A stretch of 32,224 nt of DNA from Methanosarcina spelaei (GCF_002287235.1 NZ_LMVP01000379.1:1-32224); one strand, 5' to 3'; positions 1 to 9,266 are shown, counted from the stretch's first letter. Numbers and translations: made by a program. The notes: generated from the sequence alone by a model not told the origin.

Positions 1-21
1 TTTTGATGGATTTTTATTCAT
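1..21 (-). CDS. possible start of a gene running off the left edge
   Basis: On the minus strand an AGGAGA ribosome-binding site (complement of 31-36) stands 9 nt before an ATG at 21-19. Only seven codons (MNKNPSK) are inside the window, so the product cannot be identified. The ATG overlaps the stop of the open frame at 18-230 as ATGA, a usual arrangement for translationally coupled genes. The weak point is that two related sites further right (480 and 1496) have the same spacing but hit stops at once. Confidence 0.3.
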
Positions 22-230
22 ATTCTCATTTCTCCTATTTTTTCATAGGGTTCAGTCTGCCTGCGCGGAAATCCCAATATCTTAAGTTCAACGGTGTTTA
101 AGATTGGGCAATAGTTCATTTTTGCTTCAAGAGTTTTCGGACCTTCGAAAGTGAGAGAGGCAACCGATTTGGTTCTTAACTTTTTATTTTTAAATTCTTC
201 GTTCGATATTCCGTTTTTTTTATTTTTTAC
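18..230 (-). pseudogene. open reading frame without start, possible gene remnant
   Basis: A minus-strand frame of about 70 codons ends with TGA at 20-18. Its last 54 codons have a protein-like composition (for example SVASLTFEGPKTLEAKM and ELKILGFPRRQTEPYEKIG), while the upstream part is Lys/Asn-rich and looks like translated AT-rich spacer. There is no ATG, GTG or TTG at its 5' end, so it is either a 5'-truncated gene remnant or chance. The last third resembles, at nucleotide level, two other segments at about 478-540 and 1494-1560. I do not recognise the family. Confidence 0.3.
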
Positions 231-477
231 GTTTTATTTTTATTTTCTTCTCATATCCTGATTTTTTACAATTTCTTGATTATTAATATTACATTATTTA
301 TATATATTAAAATCAAGAAAGTCTAAACAGACAAAAATGAACAAACCGATAATGCCATCTTGCTGGCAAGACGCTTAGTAGTTAGATTTTTTGCCGGAGA
401 GTACACTAAATTTCCTTTTTAGTAAGAAAATTTGGGCACAGAGCCGTATCAGGTGAAAAAAAGTACTTTTATTTTTT

Positions 478-540
478 CATCTGTTAGAACCTCCTTTCTT
501 TTCATAGAGTCAACGGTTGCTCAGTGCGAAAGAACCACTG
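478..540 (-). repeat. copy B of a threefold-repeated segment with RBS and start codon
   Basis: On the minus strand this reads as a TCTATGAAAA stretch, then AAAGGAGG (complement of 490-495 for the core), 9 nt, and ATG at 480-478. The frame ends after Met-Lys-Lys. It resembles segments at 31-80 and 1494-1560 both before the ribosome-binding site and for about 35 nt after the ATG (shared TACTTTT and CTGAT). It is either a decayed gene start or a leader with a minimal open frame. Confidence 0.4.
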
Positions 541-1493
541 CTACATTCAAGTGGTAAGGATTAGGTTTCTGACCTTCTCAAGATGTTTGGAACAACCAGT
601 TTTTTTAAGGCTTTGAGGATGGAGGCTGCGAGATACTTTATTGTTACCGAAACTTTCCTCCTGCAGTCCCGGAGCTAGAATGTAAATTCTTTTTTTGAAG
701 TTCCGGAATTTGGAGAGAATTATAATTCTTTCCAATTACTGTTACTTCCTCTTACAGATAAAAATTTTTGGCTAACAATTTTTAGCCTTTTGGGTAATAA
801 CTTCCAACCTGATTATGAAATAAATCAAAAAAAATTTCTCTTGGTTTTTCTTTTTCCTATTTCTTCTGAGTCCCTTTAGTGCATATGATAAATTCATAAA
901 TATGGCCTAATTGGATTACGATTTTAAAATCAAAACCACTATATCATGAACTTAGTTCCTAATTTAACAAAGATTTAATAAAGCTTATACGTTGAAGTAT
1001 ATTTTGTAAACTGTATCAAAATATAATAATTTAGGACTTAAGTACTTAAGGCCCAAAATTAAGCATTGTCGCCGTTGTGAATAGTTTAGTATTTTTGATA
1101 TTTGAAAGTTTAATGATATTGATTTTTCACTTCAATCCGTAAGTCTTATATAACAATGGAACGGTATCAAAAAATGCGCATTATATTCTTTGAATAATAT
1201 GCCCAAATAAGTGAAAGTCCTTTTCATTTACTTTTTTTGTTTATTTACTTCATCATTACGTTAGGACAGTAAGGTTGTCTTTTCTTTGGTTCTATGAAGC
1301 TGTCAAAAAACTAATTATTGAATTGTCATCGAAGTCTCAGATGTGACTTTGATCACAGATACTAAATTGTCTTTGAGGCAATTCTACTGCTCTAGAAATG
1401 ATGAAGTAATGTAAACTCGAGATTGCTTTTTTAATCAGGTCTACCGTTATCAAAAAAATTTAAATCAGACGAGAAAAGTATGTTTCCTCATTT

Positions 1494-1560
1494 CATTATG
1501 TATTCCTCCTATGTTTTCATAGTGGTTCGATTAGCCTGTACGGAACCTGTGTATTCCCAT
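1494..1560 (-). repeat. copy C of a threefold-repeated segment with RBS and start codon
   Basis: The minus strand reads TTCCGTACAGGC, then GAACC, CTATGAAAACATAG (a 5-bp hairpin with a four-base loop), AGGAGG (complement of 1505-1510), 8 nt and ATG at 1496-1494, followed by AAA TGA. Compared with copy A at the left edge, one extra base shifts the frame; removing it gives EPYENIGG-like residues resembling EPYEKIGE in copy A. That supports decayed coding sequence, but a repeated RNA leader remains possible. Confidence 0.4.
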
Positions 1561-1836
1561 AAGTGTGTACCTAGGAAAGGATTCGTACTCCTTGAAGTTG
1601 CAGGCTAACCGCCACTCAAGAAAAATATGAAAAAAGAAGAATTTTGTACCTCAGAGAAAAGGCCCTTAGTTTACTTCCAAGTCGTTTTTGCGTTTTTTGA
1701 ATTTTAAGGAAAAATGTACGGAACTATTTTTCAGTGAAGTTTATAGATTATGCAGCTGATACCTGCTTTCAGTATCTTCCACATAGACTTGGCTGTGCTG
1801 GCTGTATCTGGTCTTTTTCATTTGGGTTGAACGAAG

Positions 1837-1937
1837 AGTTCTTAAGAGCTTTTTAAGGACTTTTTTAAAAGTTCTTAATAAGTTCTTAAGGAGGTATTAT
1901 GGAAGGTATACTGCTTAACTCTTGTATTATCAGTTAG
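1837..1937 (+). promoter_or_regulatory. AGTTCTTAA direct repeats before an RBS and 12-codon micro-ORF
   Basis: AGTTCTTAA occurs at 1837-1845, 1870-1878 and 1881-1889, immediately followed by AAGGAGG, four bases, and ATG at 1899. The frame (MEGILLNSCIIS) stops at 1937. The repeats could be an operator, and the micro-ORF could be a leader peptide or the stump of a lost gene. No downstream gene follows closely; the next one starts about 1 kb away. Confidence 0.25.
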
Positions 1938-2971
1938 CAGGTGGTCATAATGAGTTAAACTGGTTTAACACCATTACTTCCATTTTTCAGCACATCGGTT
2001 CCAAAGTACATCCACAAATCTGAAATTTTTGAATCTATCTATGAATCAATGGACTTCACATTAAAATGGATTTATTTTTGGAACCTATACACTGTAATCT
2101 TAGTAACAGGATATAAGTCTAACAAAAACGATAATAAGTTTGATCTTTAAAAGCAACATTGAAAAATGATCTATGAAATTGTCTATGATCCACGAAATTG
2201 TTTCTATTAATATTTGTTCATATAAACTTGTCATAAGGAAAGAGGAACACAGTCAAAAAAACGTTTTTTGTAATTACTTTCTATTAATTTGAATTATTCA
2301 TGAATTATAATTATTTTCATTTTAAATAATATCTTAACGTAACATGTATTTATCTTGAATATCTGTCCCTTTTATTTTATACAAACTTTTGACTTTGTTA
2401 CTTTTTATATTTTATTATTTTTATATTTTGTTTTTTATAAGTATAAATTTTCAAAATATTTTGTTTTGACTGCAAGTACGCCTATTAAACCGATTATAAT
2501 TCAATAAATAGCACTTGATGAAATTCTTTGGCCTATTTCCTATTTATTGTTACCTTATTGGCTAAAGATTATTATCCAAAATCTTAGTCTTTTATACAAG
2601 TAAACTAAAATTGAGCTGAAGTTACGTAATTGTTTACATATTGAGGTGAGGAATCGAGAACTTGTGAGGCTATTTTTCTTTAAAATGTTTTTTAATAACA
2701 GGTGTTAAATGATGTTTTTCTTTGCATTGAGAAGTAAAGTTTACTTTAGTTATTTACATACAATGCTATTTATCTTTCTTACTAATCTAATTTTTCATGT
2801 CTACTGATGAAGAATTGAAAAGTGAAAGAGTAAGGGATTTCTTGCAAAAAGCGTGCAGTCTCATAGTAATAATATCCTCACAACAACACATTTTAAATTA
2901 TTTTTTAAATAATAGGAAGTCAATTATTTTGCGAAGTACTGAACGGTAAATTATTTTCTGGAGTAGAGGTT

Positions 2972-5900
2972 ATGAATGAAAAGTCGAATAAAGAAATAAG
3001 TCTTTTGAAAAAGAAAATTAAGGCTTCGATAATGGCATTCTTAATGTTTTTAATGCTGTTTTCGATATCTTCGGCAGCTGGAAGCGTGGATCTTCAATAT
3101 GAGCTTGTTGCCAGCACAACCAGTGATGCTGAAGGTAATTACCTGTTTTCCGACATTCCCGACGGAGATTATACGCTTATAGCTCTTTACAACGAGGACA
3201 AATGGCGCCGTGCCGATGAACAAATTCGGATTCAGAACGGAACGGATCTTTCAGTGAACCTCGATACCTCAAGCAGGGATATCGATGAAAACGAATCACA
3301 AGCTCTTTTTGAAATGTCTGGCGGCGATGCTAACCCGTCTGGCAGTGCCAAAATTAGCGGACTCACCCGTCAGAAACAGATGAATGCTGACCCTATACCT
3401 CTAGGTTCAACAAAAGTTCTTTTGTTAAAGGAAGCTGGAACGGAAGCTCAGGATAATTCCGGTGAGACTCAGAATAACTCCAGTAAAACTCAGGATAACT
3501 CCAGCCAGGTTCAGAGTAATTCCAGCCAGATTCAGAGTAATTCCAGCCAGATTCAGAGTAATTCCAGCAACAACCAGAATCTGAACATTGCAATAGTAAC
3601 CGGATACAGGAGCCATGAGCTCCCTCTCAAAAACCTGATGGAAAAGCTCAACAATGACAGCAACTTAAACCTTACTCTTAACTGCTTTATGGCTGACTAT
3701 GTGATGGAAAACGATGTTGACCTGAGCACGATGGACATAATATACATCAATATGCTCAGTCCTTCAACAGCCCAGAAGCTTACACCAACAGTGGACAGTG
3801 CAATTACTAACGGGTGTGTGGTTATTGATGATGATACCCTTTTGAATGAGAGTATCCCGCTTCCTGAAGACCAGATTGAGAGCTACAGGGAAAAACTGAA
3901 CAACTACTGGCTTAACGGGGCTTATGAACAGGATAATTTGAAAAATCTCGTATTCTGTATCGCCAGTGACTGCTGCGGCAGGTCTGACCTGCAGTACGAG
4001 GAGCCGCATACGCTTCCTGAAAGAGCGATCTATCACACGAACATGACAGGCTACTTTACCGATTCTCTGGATACCTACCTTGCGTGGTATTCAAACCGAA
4101 GTGATGGAGGGCATGTATACGATCCTGCAAAGCCCACAGTTGCAATTACCATGTACCAGAGCTATTTCCCATTCCAGATTGAACCAATTGATGCCTTGAC
4201 CTCAAAACTGGAAGCAAAAGGCTACAATGTTATTGCCACATATGGATCCGATAACCTATCCTCAGGTGATTTTTTCAAGCAGGGGGATGAAGTTCTTGTA
4301 GATGCGATTATTTCATTTACGTACTTTGGCAACAAGTTTGATGCCGAAGATCTCGATGTACCTGTAATTAACGGCATTATTGACAATTACATGAACAAAA
4401 CCGAGTATGAAGCCAGCAGCAGACCGCTTCCTGCGGACAAGATGATGAAGCTCGATTTGCAGGAACTCTGGGGAGCTATTGACCCGATAATAATGGCTGC
4501 AACGGAAGTAGATCCCGAAACAGAGACCGAGACTTCGGTTTCCATAGATTACCAGGTAGACTGGCTCGTTGACCGCGTGGGAAGCTGGGTAAACCTTAGT
4601 GAAATTCCGGAGTCGGACAAAAAAGTTGCTATAATCTATTATAATCACGGAGGAGGGAAGGATAATATAGGGGCCTCTTATCTCGATGTCGTTCCGAGTT
4701 TGTCCAACCTTCTTGATGCTATGGCTAAAGACGGTTATGCCTTGAACGAACGCCAGTCCCTTAACGAAACCGAACTCCTGAACTTGATGCTTACTCAAGG
4801 TATCAATATAGGGACCTGGGCTCCAGGGGAACTCAAGAAATTGGTTGATACCGGAAAAGTCGTTCTCCTCCCGGAAAGTACTTATGAGCAATGGTTTTCG
4901 GAACTCCCTGAAGAGAGACAGCAGGAGGTAATTGACCAGTGGGGTCCGGCTCCTGGAAAGATCATGGTCTGGGAAAACGAGAGTGGAAAATATCTTGTGA
5001 TCCCCAGAATTGAAGTAGAGGAAAACGTTATTCTGGCTCCGCAGCCTTCAAGAGGCTGGCTTGATGATAACGAGGCTCTCTATCATGACAAGGATTTACC
5101 TCCTCACCACCAGTACATTGCTTTCTACCTCTGGCTCCAGCATTCCAAGGAAGAAGGAGGATTCGGCAGTGATGCCCTTGTCCACTTCGGCAGGCATGGT
5201 ACTCAGGAATGGCTGCCTGGAAAAGAGTTCGGGCTCTCCAGGTACGACTGGCCTTCCCTGATGATAGGTGATAAGCCCGTGATTTATCCTTATGTCATGG
5301 ACGGGCTTGGTGAAGGCAATGAGGCAAAGCGCAGAGGAGGAGCAGTCATAGTTGATCATCTTGTCCCGCCAATTCTTTCAGCAGGAAGCTATGGGGATTA
5401 TGCAAATCTGAGCGAAGCTATCCAGAACTATGAACAGGCAGATACAAACGCTTCCCTTAAAGCGGCTCACAGGTCTGAGGTTTTAAACCTGACTCAGTCT
5501 CTTTCCCTGGATGAAGATTTCAACATGACAGAGGCAGAAAACAACGAGACTTACTTTAGTACCACTTTTCTGGAAGGGCTTGAAGATCTTCTGGATGAGT
5601 ATAAGAGCCAGTCCATGCCTTACGGACTGCATGTCCTGGGCACAAGCCCGAAAGGAGAGCAGCTTGTGGGCATGGTAAATTCCATGCTAGGCACTGAGTT
5701 TGCTGATTCGGTTAATGAATTCAATAAAACCGAAGGAGCTCAGCTTTATCTGCTTGACCTGGTCCTGAACCAGGGAGTCAACTCCACAACTGCCCAGAAG
5801 AAGGTACTTGGAAAAGGAAACGAAACCGTCAATACTTTCCTTTCCAGTGCAAAAGAGTATGCTGTAAACCTGTCTCTTGGGGAAGAGGAAATCAATCAGG

Positions 5901-7630
5901 TTCTCAAGGCCCTGAACGGCAGTTTTATACCCGGGAACCTCGGAGGCGACCCTGTTAGAAATCCTGAAACTCTACCGTCCGGAAGAAATTTCTACGCTTT
6001 TGACCAGCGGATAGTGCCAACAGAAGCTGCCTGGACTCTCGGGCAGGAAATGGCTGATCAGATGCTTGAAGCCTACGTTGCCGAGCACGGAATCTACCCG
6101 AAAAAGGTGGCTTACGTCCTCTGGGCAGGAGAAACCACAAGGCACGAAGGGGTTATGGAAGCAGAGATCCTCTACCTGCTCGGGGTTAAGCCTGTGTGGA
6201 ACAGCGGCAGGGTAGTTGATGTGGAAGCTATTCCTATGGAGACGCTGGGAAGACCGAGTATTGATGTGGTAATGCAAATTTCAGGCCTCTACAGAGACAT
6301 GTACCCTGACAAGGTTCGCTTGCTGGACAAGGCCGTAAAACTGGCTTATGCCCAGGAAGACTCTCCCAATTATGTCCGGGAAAATACAGATGCTCTGAAA
6401 TCTTCTTTGACGAGTGAAAGTTCCCTTAATGAAAGTGAAGTTCTGGACCTTGCCTTGCTCAGGATTTTCGGGTCTTCGGACGGCGCTTACGGCACAGGTC
6501 TTCCCAATGCAGTTTCTGCAAGTGATACTTGGGAAACCAATGGCGCACTTGCAGATCTTTACATTAGCAAGATGTGCAATGCCTACGGAGAAGATGTATG
6601 GGGCGAAAACCTGAAGGATCTTTTTGAAAAGAACCTTGAAGGAATTGAAGCTACAGTACACAGTCGGAGTACAAACCTCTATGGAACTCTGGACAACGAT
6701 GACTTTTTCCAGTACATGGGAGGGCTGAATCTTGCGGTCAGTTATGTTTCGGGAGGAGAGTATCCTGATTCATATATCACGAACATGCTGACAAACGGAG
6801 ACGAGAAAACCGAAACCCTGGAAAAGTTTCTCACGAGGGAAACATACTCCAGATATTTCAATTCAAAATGGATCGAAGGTATGCAGGGTAACGGTTATGC
6901 AGGAGCCAGGGAAATGTCAGATTTCGTTGAGAACCTCTGGGGCTGGGAAGCTACGAACCCGGACTTGATCAGTGATGACGTATGGAACCATGTATATAAG
7001 ACGTACGTGGCAGATCAGGAACTAAGAGACTGGGTTAAGCAGAATAATCCTTATGCTTACCAGGCTATGACAGCCAGAATGCTTGAGACCGCCCGCAAAG
7101 GGAACTGGGATGCTTCGGATGAGGTACTCGAAAACCTGGCTACGGAATATGAAGAGTCCGTAGTTGAAGATGGGGTTACCTGCTGCCACCATACCTGCGG
7201 AAATCCCCTTCTCAACAGCTACGTATCAGGCATGGTCTCGGTCCCGGGTTTTAGCGAAGCAATAGAAAATGCTACGCAGGAATCCCTTGAACAGGAAGAT
7301 ACTGAAAAACAAAGCAGCAGTGGTGAAAAACACAGCAGTAGCGGGAATAAAGGAAGTTCGACGCCTGTAATTAGGAGTACAGGGAGCAGCAATCAGACTG
7401 TTGTAGAGAGCGATGCAGGATATGGAGTTGATTCTCCCGAACCTGCTCCCGATGTCTCAAAATCAGCTGCTGACCAGGATTATGTTGAAGGCTATGAGAT
7501 GCAAAAAGACTCCGTAGACGAGCCAGATAATAGCGGTTTCTCATTTTCGGGTTCCGATATTTTTGGGATTCTCTTCGTATTAGCAGCCATTGGTGGAATC
7601 TATCTCGGATTCTATAAAAAGAAGATGTAA
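2972..7630 (+). CDS. membrane-anchored extracytoplasmic CobN/Mg-chelatase-H-like protein
   Basis: A 1552-residue CobN-family protein, the family that forms the large subunit of cobalt and magnesium chelatases. Residues about 15-36 form a signal or membrane segment. Residues 47-100 look like a partial carboxypeptidase-regulatory-type beta domain (DAEGNYLFSDIPDGDYTL). A Gln-Asn-Ser-Ser-rich linker follows at about 155-200. The CobN-like body spans about 205-1410 and includes HFGRHGTQEWLPGK near residue 739 and CCHHTCGNP near 1408. A Ser-rich stalk leads to a C-terminal helix (about 1525-1548) ending in KKKM, so the bulk should face outside. Classical CobN works in the cytosol with ATPase partners CobS/CobT or ChlI/ChlD; none is encoded here, so chelation is unproven and cobalt or corrinoid binding at the surface is as likely. 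The ATG is preceded by GGAGTAGAGGTT. It appears to be a single-gene unit. Confidence 0.88.
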   Translation: MNEKSNKEISLLKKKIKASIMAFLMFLMLFSISSAAGSVDLQYELVASTTSDAEGNYLFSDIPDGDYTLIALYNEDKWRRADEQIRIQNGTDLSVNLDTSSRDIDENESQALFEMSGGDANPSGSAKISGLTRQKQMNADPIPLGSTKVLLLKEAGTEAQDNSGETQNNSSKTQDNSSQVQSNSSQIQSNSSQIQSNSSNNQNLNIAIVTGYRSHELPLKNLMEKLNNDSNLNLTLNCFMADYVMENDVDLSTMDIIYINMLSPSTAQKLTPTVDSAITNGCVVIDDDTLLNESIPLPEDQIESYREKLNNYWLNGAYEQDNLKNLVFCIASDCCGRSDLQYEEPHTLPERAIYHTNMTGYFTDSLDTYLAWYSNRSDGGHVYDPAKPTVAITMYQSYFPFQIEPIDALTSKLEAKGYNVIATYGSDNLSSGDFFKQGDEVLVDAIISFTYFGNKFDAEDLDVPVINGIIDNYMNKTEYEASSRPLPADKMMKLDLQELWGAIDPIIMAATEVDPETETETSVSIDYQVDWLVDRVGSWVNLSEIPESDKKVAIIYYNHGGGKDNIGASYLDVVPSLSNLLDAMAKDGYALNERQSLNETELLNLMLTQGINIGTWAPGELKKLVDTGKVVLLPESTYEQWFSELPEERQQEVIDQWGPAPGKIMVWENESGKYLVIPRIEVEENVILAPQPSRGWLDDNEALYHDKDLPPHHQYIAFYLWLQHSKEEGGFGSDALVHFGRHGTQEWLPGKEFGLSRYDWPSLMIGDKPVIYPYVMDGLGEGNEAKRRGGAVIVDHLVPPILSAGSYGDYANLSEAIQNYEQADTNASLKAAHRSEVLNLTQSLSLDEDFNMTEAENNETYFSTTFLEGLEDLLDEYKSQSMPYGLHVLGTSPKGEQLVGMVNSMLGTEFADSVNEFNKTEGAQLYLLDLVLNQGVNSTTAQKKVLGKGNETVNTFLSSAKEYAVNLSLGEEEINQVLKALNGSFIPGNLGGDPVRNPETLPSGRNFYAFDQRIVPTEAAWTLGQEMADQMLEAYVAEHGIYPKKVAYVLWAGETTRHEGVMEAEILYLLGVKPVWNSGRVVDVEAIPMETLGRPSIDVVMQISGLYRDMYPDKVRLLDKAVKLAYAQEDSPNYVRENTDALKSSLTSESSLNESEVLDLALLRIFGSSDGAYGTGLPNAVSASDTWETNGALADLYISKMCNAYGEDVWGENLKDLFEKNLEGIEATVHSRSTNLYGTLDNDDFFQYMGGLNLAVSYVSGGEYPDSYITNMLTNGDEKTETLEKFLTRETYSRYFNSKWIEGMQGNGYAGAREMSDFVENLWGWEATNPDLISDDVWNHVYKTYVADQELRDWVKQNNPYAYQAMTARMLETARKGNWDASDEVLENLATEYEESVVEDGVTCCHHTCGNPLLNSYVSGMVSVPGFSEAIENATQESLEQEDTEKQSSSGEKHSSSGNKGSSTPVIRSTGSSNQTVVESDAGYGVDSPEPAPDVSKSAADQDYVEGYEMQKDSVDEPDNSGFSFSGSDIFGILFVLAAIGGIYLGFYKKKM
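3447..3570 (+). repeat. in-frame 21-bp tandem repeats encoding a Gln/Asn/Ser linker
   Basis: Seven-codon units of the pattern NSSQIQS are repeated in frame, the last three nearly identical at DNA level (about 3508-3570). They form a flexible, N-glycosylatable linker (many N-S-S sites) between the N-terminal beta domain and the CobN body. Recent unit gain is suggested by the identity of the last copies. Confidence 0.8.
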
Positions 7631-7636
7631 AAACTC

Positions 7637-7702
7637 ATTGAAAGAATATTGAAAGAATATTGAAAGAATATTGAAAGAATATTGAAAGAATATTGAAAGA
7701 AG
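7637..7702 (+). repeat. 11-bp minisatellite, six copies
   Basis: Six head-to-tail copies of ATTGAAAGAAT start seven bases after the CobN-like stop codon; only the last base of the last copy differs. The near-perfect identity points to recent slippage expansion. Confidence 0.95.
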
Positions 7703-7795
7703 AGAGCTTTCGTTTGATGCTCTTTTCTTTTCCGTTTTATTTTTTCATTTTATTTTTTCATTTTATTTTTTCGTTTTCTTTTTCCATTTTCTTTT
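7703..7795 (+). terminator. probable terminator: short hairpin and pyrimidine-rich tract
   Basis: A 5-bp stem AGAGC/GCTCT (7703-7707 and 7719-7723) is followed by a long T-rich stretch with three imperfect copies of a TTTTATTTTTTCA-like unit. Archaeal termination mainly relies on such oligo-T tracts, so this is a plausible end for the transcript of the 2972-7630 gene. Confidence 0.55.
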
Positions 7796-7848
7796 TTGAC
7801 TGTTTTATATAGCTATTTTTCCTTAGAGCATGTTTTAAAATTTAAATC

Positions 7849-7880
7849 GTTTCTACAATTGGATGTTTCTACAATTGGAT
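7849..7880. repeat. 16-bp perfect tandem duplication
   Basis: GTTTCTACAATTGGAT occurs twice in direct succession, just left of the 140-bp inverted-repeat element. Confidence 0.9.
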
Positions 7881-7890
7881 AATGGTCAAC

Positions 7891-8030
7891 CTACATTCCG
7901 CAGATGTACACAGATGTAGAATTTATTTGCCGATTTGCCATATTATCTCATCAAATCCGATTTTAAGTTTTTAGCTTATTGCCGTATTGAGATAATAAGT
8001 GGCATTTTTGTGTACATCTGCGGAAAGTGG
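7891..8030. mobile_element. 140-bp MITE-like element with 7-bp target duplication
   Basis: The ends are inverted repeats of about 22 bp sharing a perfect TTCCGCAGATGTACACA core (left 7896-7912; right 8010-8026 on the complement). The element is flanked by direct GGTCAAC copies at 7884-7890 and 8031-8037. It has no coding capacity, so it would be a non-autonomous element moved by a transposase elsewhere. The parent family was not identified. Confidence 0.75.
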
Positions 8031-8277
8031 GGTCAACATAACTTTAAATTCATATAACGAATTTTTCTGAAATTTGCTTGTTTTCTCTGTTCATTTTGAA
8101 GACTAATTATAATGACTCTGCAGGAATTCTCTCTGAACTTGTTTTCACTAGGCTCGATTTAAACCTTGAAACTTGACGCTACAGCCCATTTCAAAATACC
8201 CGTTATATTACAGTACTCAAAAACTTGACTTTGAATTTATAGAAATATTGGCAGCTATTCAGTCATCAAATTCAAAA

Positions 8278-8673
8278 TCAAGGGATGCTCATTTTGTAGT
8301 CATAATCGGCATCATATTTTCTGTAGTCAGAAGTAAGCTCTTCGCCTTGTTGTATATCTCTTGCAGCAAAAGTTATTCCTTCGTTCTCTTCTTCGGGAGT
8401 TTCGTCTATGCAATTAGGATCATCGGAGTGATTAAAAAAACGAGCATCATCAAGACATAGAATATATTTATTTGTATCCGGATTAAGATATGCATATTTC
8501 AAAAAACATTCTTTAGTTGTCTCCGGCAGTTTAGCAAGTTCATTTTTATCAATTTTGATATCAAATCCAGAGTGAAACTTCCATATTATAGTTCCTTTTG
8601 GAATAAATTGATTAGCGAAAAGACCAATACCGTTTATCTTACTTGACCCTATTTTTGTTTTTGTTAACAGCAT
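8278..8673 (-). CDS. small SET-domain protein (protein lysine methyltransferase type)
   Basis: 131 residues, almost entirely a SET domain. Visible signatures are GIGLFA near residue 16 (cofactor loop), FFNHSDDPNC near residue 79 (the NHS motif of the active site and pseudoknot) and GEELTSDY near 109. SET proteins transfer methyl from S-adenosylmethionine to lysine; a small archaeal SET protein from Methanosarcina mazei has been reported to methylate the chromatin protein MC1, so a chromatin or stress target is possible. The frame is open further upstream, but that extension is not SET-like and enters the neighbouring MITE, so the ATG at 8673 is chosen. A TATA-like TAAAATATTT at 8691-8700 lies about 23 nt upstream, suggesting little or no leader. 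There is no operon partner. Confidence 0.8.
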   Translation of the reverse strand: MLLTKTKIGSSKINGIGLFANQFIPKGTIIWKFHSGFDIKIDKNELAKLPETTKECFLKYAYLNPDTNKYILCLDDARFFNHSDDPNCIDETPEEENEGITFAARDIQQGEELTSDYRKYDADYDYKMSIP

Positions 8674-8746
8674 AAGGAAAAAGTGTGAGTTAAAATATTT
8701 GAGTATTTCGATGATAATGGTAGCATTATAAAAACCAAACCATATT

Positions 8747-8944
8747 GACTCTGTTCCAAAATCTAGTGATTTTTTCATTTCTTGATTGAAAATCTGAATT
8801 CGAAAGAAGAATCCCGTTTTCATCAAAATCAATATTCGACATCTAAAGACTTCAATCCCAAAGTTGTATCTCAGGGATGGTGACCAATTACAAAATCTAG
8901 TGATTTTTTATTTTATGTTCGTCACTGGATTTTGATACTGAGTC
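8747..8944. mobile_element. 198-bp MITE, copy 1, with 8-bp target duplication
   Basis: It starts GACTCTGTTCCAAAATC and ends with the imperfect inverse (...GATTTTGATACTGAGTC), flanked by perfect direct ACCATATT repeats at 8739-8746 and 8945-8952. A second copy of identical length lies at 12867-13064. The right end carries an extra hairpin formed by an internal AGTGA/TCACT copy of the terminal motif. It has no ORF. It lies about 74 bp upstream of the SET-gene start, just beyond its core promoter. Confidence 0.9.
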
Positions 8945-8972
8945 ACCATATTTCTTAATACATAATTTATCT

Positions 8973-9047
8973 AGTTCAATGTCTAATAGTTCAATGTCTA
9001 ATAGTTTAATGTCTAATAGTTCAATGTCTAATAGTTCAGTGCTAATA
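8973..9047. repeat. 15-bp minisatellite, four copies plus a degenerate fifth
   Basis: AGTTCAATGTCTAAT is repeated at 8973, 8988, 9003 (one change) and 9018, and a degenerate copy follows. It lies directly right of the 198-bp element and is not inside a credible gene. Confidence 0.9.
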
Positions 9048-9266
9048 ATGCTCTTTTCTTTTCCGTTTCTGAAATTTAGGTACATGTTGACATTAAAGAT
9101 AGTACTCTATCTCGTTTTATTTGAAAATGGCAGTGTTGTGAATTTGCTGTAAACTATAAGTCAAGTTTTTGTACGCTGTGGATAATTTTGGCCTTTTGAT
9201 ATACGTTTGTAATAAATATTCAAAAAAGGATAATTATGTTTATTTTGTGATAATATTTGGCAATTG

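Larger units (their letters stand above)
231..2971. other. long AT-rich intergenic region
   Basis: About 2.7 kb without a convincing gene. It holds copies B and C of the repeated segment, a 14-bp perfect palindrome CTTAAGTACTTAAG at 1037-1050, three direct AGTTCTTAA repeats at 1837-1889, and a two-fold repeat near 2168-2205 (GATCTATGAAATTGT and GATCCACGAAATTGT). A plus-strand open stretch at about 1701-1850 has a protein-like look (YLPHRLGCAGCIWSFSFG) but no good start. I saw no tRNA or riboswitch. Confidence 0.6.

Noticed and set aside
547-735. Minus-strand 62-codon ORF in the left intergenic region
   Set aside because: No ribosome-binding site or TATA box at a fitting distance, mixed composition and no recognisable pattern; likely chance.
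5061-6661. Alternative-frame ORFs inside the CobN-like gene
   Set aside because: They lie wholly within a long conserved coding frame and show no independent signals.
8674-8832. N-terminal extension of the SET protein
   Set aside because: It crosses the left end of the 198-bp MITE and has no SET-domain character; the internal ATG at 8673 fits the domain and a TATA-like box.
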